Source: Streptantibioticus silvisoli (GTDB taxonomy: Bacteria > Actinomycetota > Actinomycetes > Streptomycetales > Streptomycetaceae). Taken from it: DNA of 64,000 nucleotides. Within the stretch, counting starts at the first letter, position 1. Each line of letters begins with the position of its first letter. The position numbers and the translations under genes were made by a program. Below are positions 63,886 to 64,000 of the stretch, piece after piece. The notes beneath the pieces were generated by a model, which saw nothing but the letters and a program-made list of their open reading frames with translations, ran no database searches and had not been told where the DNA came from. The stretch spans positions 124,001-188,000 of the forward strand of contig NZ_JAAGKO020000004.1 in the NCBI RefSeq assembly GCF_027947535.2. Reading direction: 5' to 3'.

Positions 63886-64000
63886 TCACGGCGCCGTCCG
63901 GCCGCCCGCCGCGTTCACCGTGTAGGTCCGGAACGGGCGTACCGCCAGCGCGCCGGCCAGGACGAGGACGACGCAGAGCATGGCGCTGCCCGACCAGGCG
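63886..64000 (-). CDS. C-terminal end of a membrane transporter, probably MFS (partial)
   Basis: The last 37 residues of a leftward gene that continues past the window edge. It reads WSGSAMLCVVLVLAGALAVR (one transmembrane helix) and a short polar tail FRTYTVNAAGGRTAP before TGA. The closing helix and tail resemble the end of 12- or 14-helix MFS exporters, but the fragment is too short to be sure. Confidence 0.6.
   Translation of the reverse strand, partial: AWSGSAMLCVVLVLAGALAVRPFRTYTVNAAGGRTAP

Overview
The window is very GC-rich chromosomal DNA from a filamentous actinomycete, most likely Streptomyces or a close relative in the Streptomycetaceae. The evidence is the codon use, the frequent GTG/TTG starts, the HspR-type dnaK-grpE-dnaJ-hspR operon with HAIR operators, clpB nearby under a similar operator, the order tRNA-Gly / small zinc-ribbon ORF / dcd, an EtfD-like iron-sulfur membrane protein beside dnaK, and several families typical of streptomycetes (SCO5918 family, DUF2617, class F sortase with its substrate).

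Layout. 0-9 kb: an LAETG-anchored surface protein, a small unknown protein, a Sel1/TPR protein, an MFS exporter with a repeat-rich loop, about 2 kb of repeat-rich DNA without a convincing gene, and a cytochrome P450. 9-17 kb: an acetyltransferase, a YihY membrane protein, a PCD-like/VOC fusion, arylamine N-acetyltransferase, a secreted DUF11 protein with a His/Arg tail, a LysR regulator and a lipoprotein. 17.9-25.7 kb: a MacAB-like locus made of a divergent two-repeat lipoprotein, membrane-fusion adaptor, ATPase, FtsX-type permease, an anchored accessory protein, response regulator and histidine kinase. Three exported products carry FGGG-rich segments, and the divergent promoter region has 11-bp-phased direct repeats that look like response-regulator sites. 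25.7-30.2 kb: a DJ-1/PfpI protein, a secreted serine protease, a sortase substrate plus class F sortase, and a sigma factor overlapping a membrane protein. 30.8-35.6 kb: a cold-shock protein with an intrinsic terminator in its leader, an SCO5918-family protein, a fatty-acid desaturase and two unknown genes. 35.6-36.7 kb: an LLM-class oxidoreductase.

37.4-42.0 kb is an accessory block of visibly lower GC next to the 3' end of tRNA-Gly(CCC). It holds a small ESX-like protein, a T7SS-type polymorphic toxin, its probable immunity protein, a broken Shedu-type anti-phage nuclease gene (one frameshift and one TAG at a conserved Trp position), and a small ORF coupled to the Shedu stop codon. From 42.2 kb the conserved core returns: dcd, a Yip1-like protein, etfD, the dnaK operon, a PPOX protein, clpB, a YbjN protein and an aminotransferase. 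57-62 kb has a DUF2617 protein, a spermidine-synthase-like membrane protein that has lost substrate-binding motifs, long repeat-rich gaps and an SRPBCC membrane protein. The window closes with an aldose 1-epimerase and the tail of a membrane transporter gene.

Intergenic tandem repeats with unrelated unit lengths (8, 14, 22, 30, 32, 36, 61 and 62 bp) are unusually common. No insertion sequence, integrase or CRISPR array was seen.
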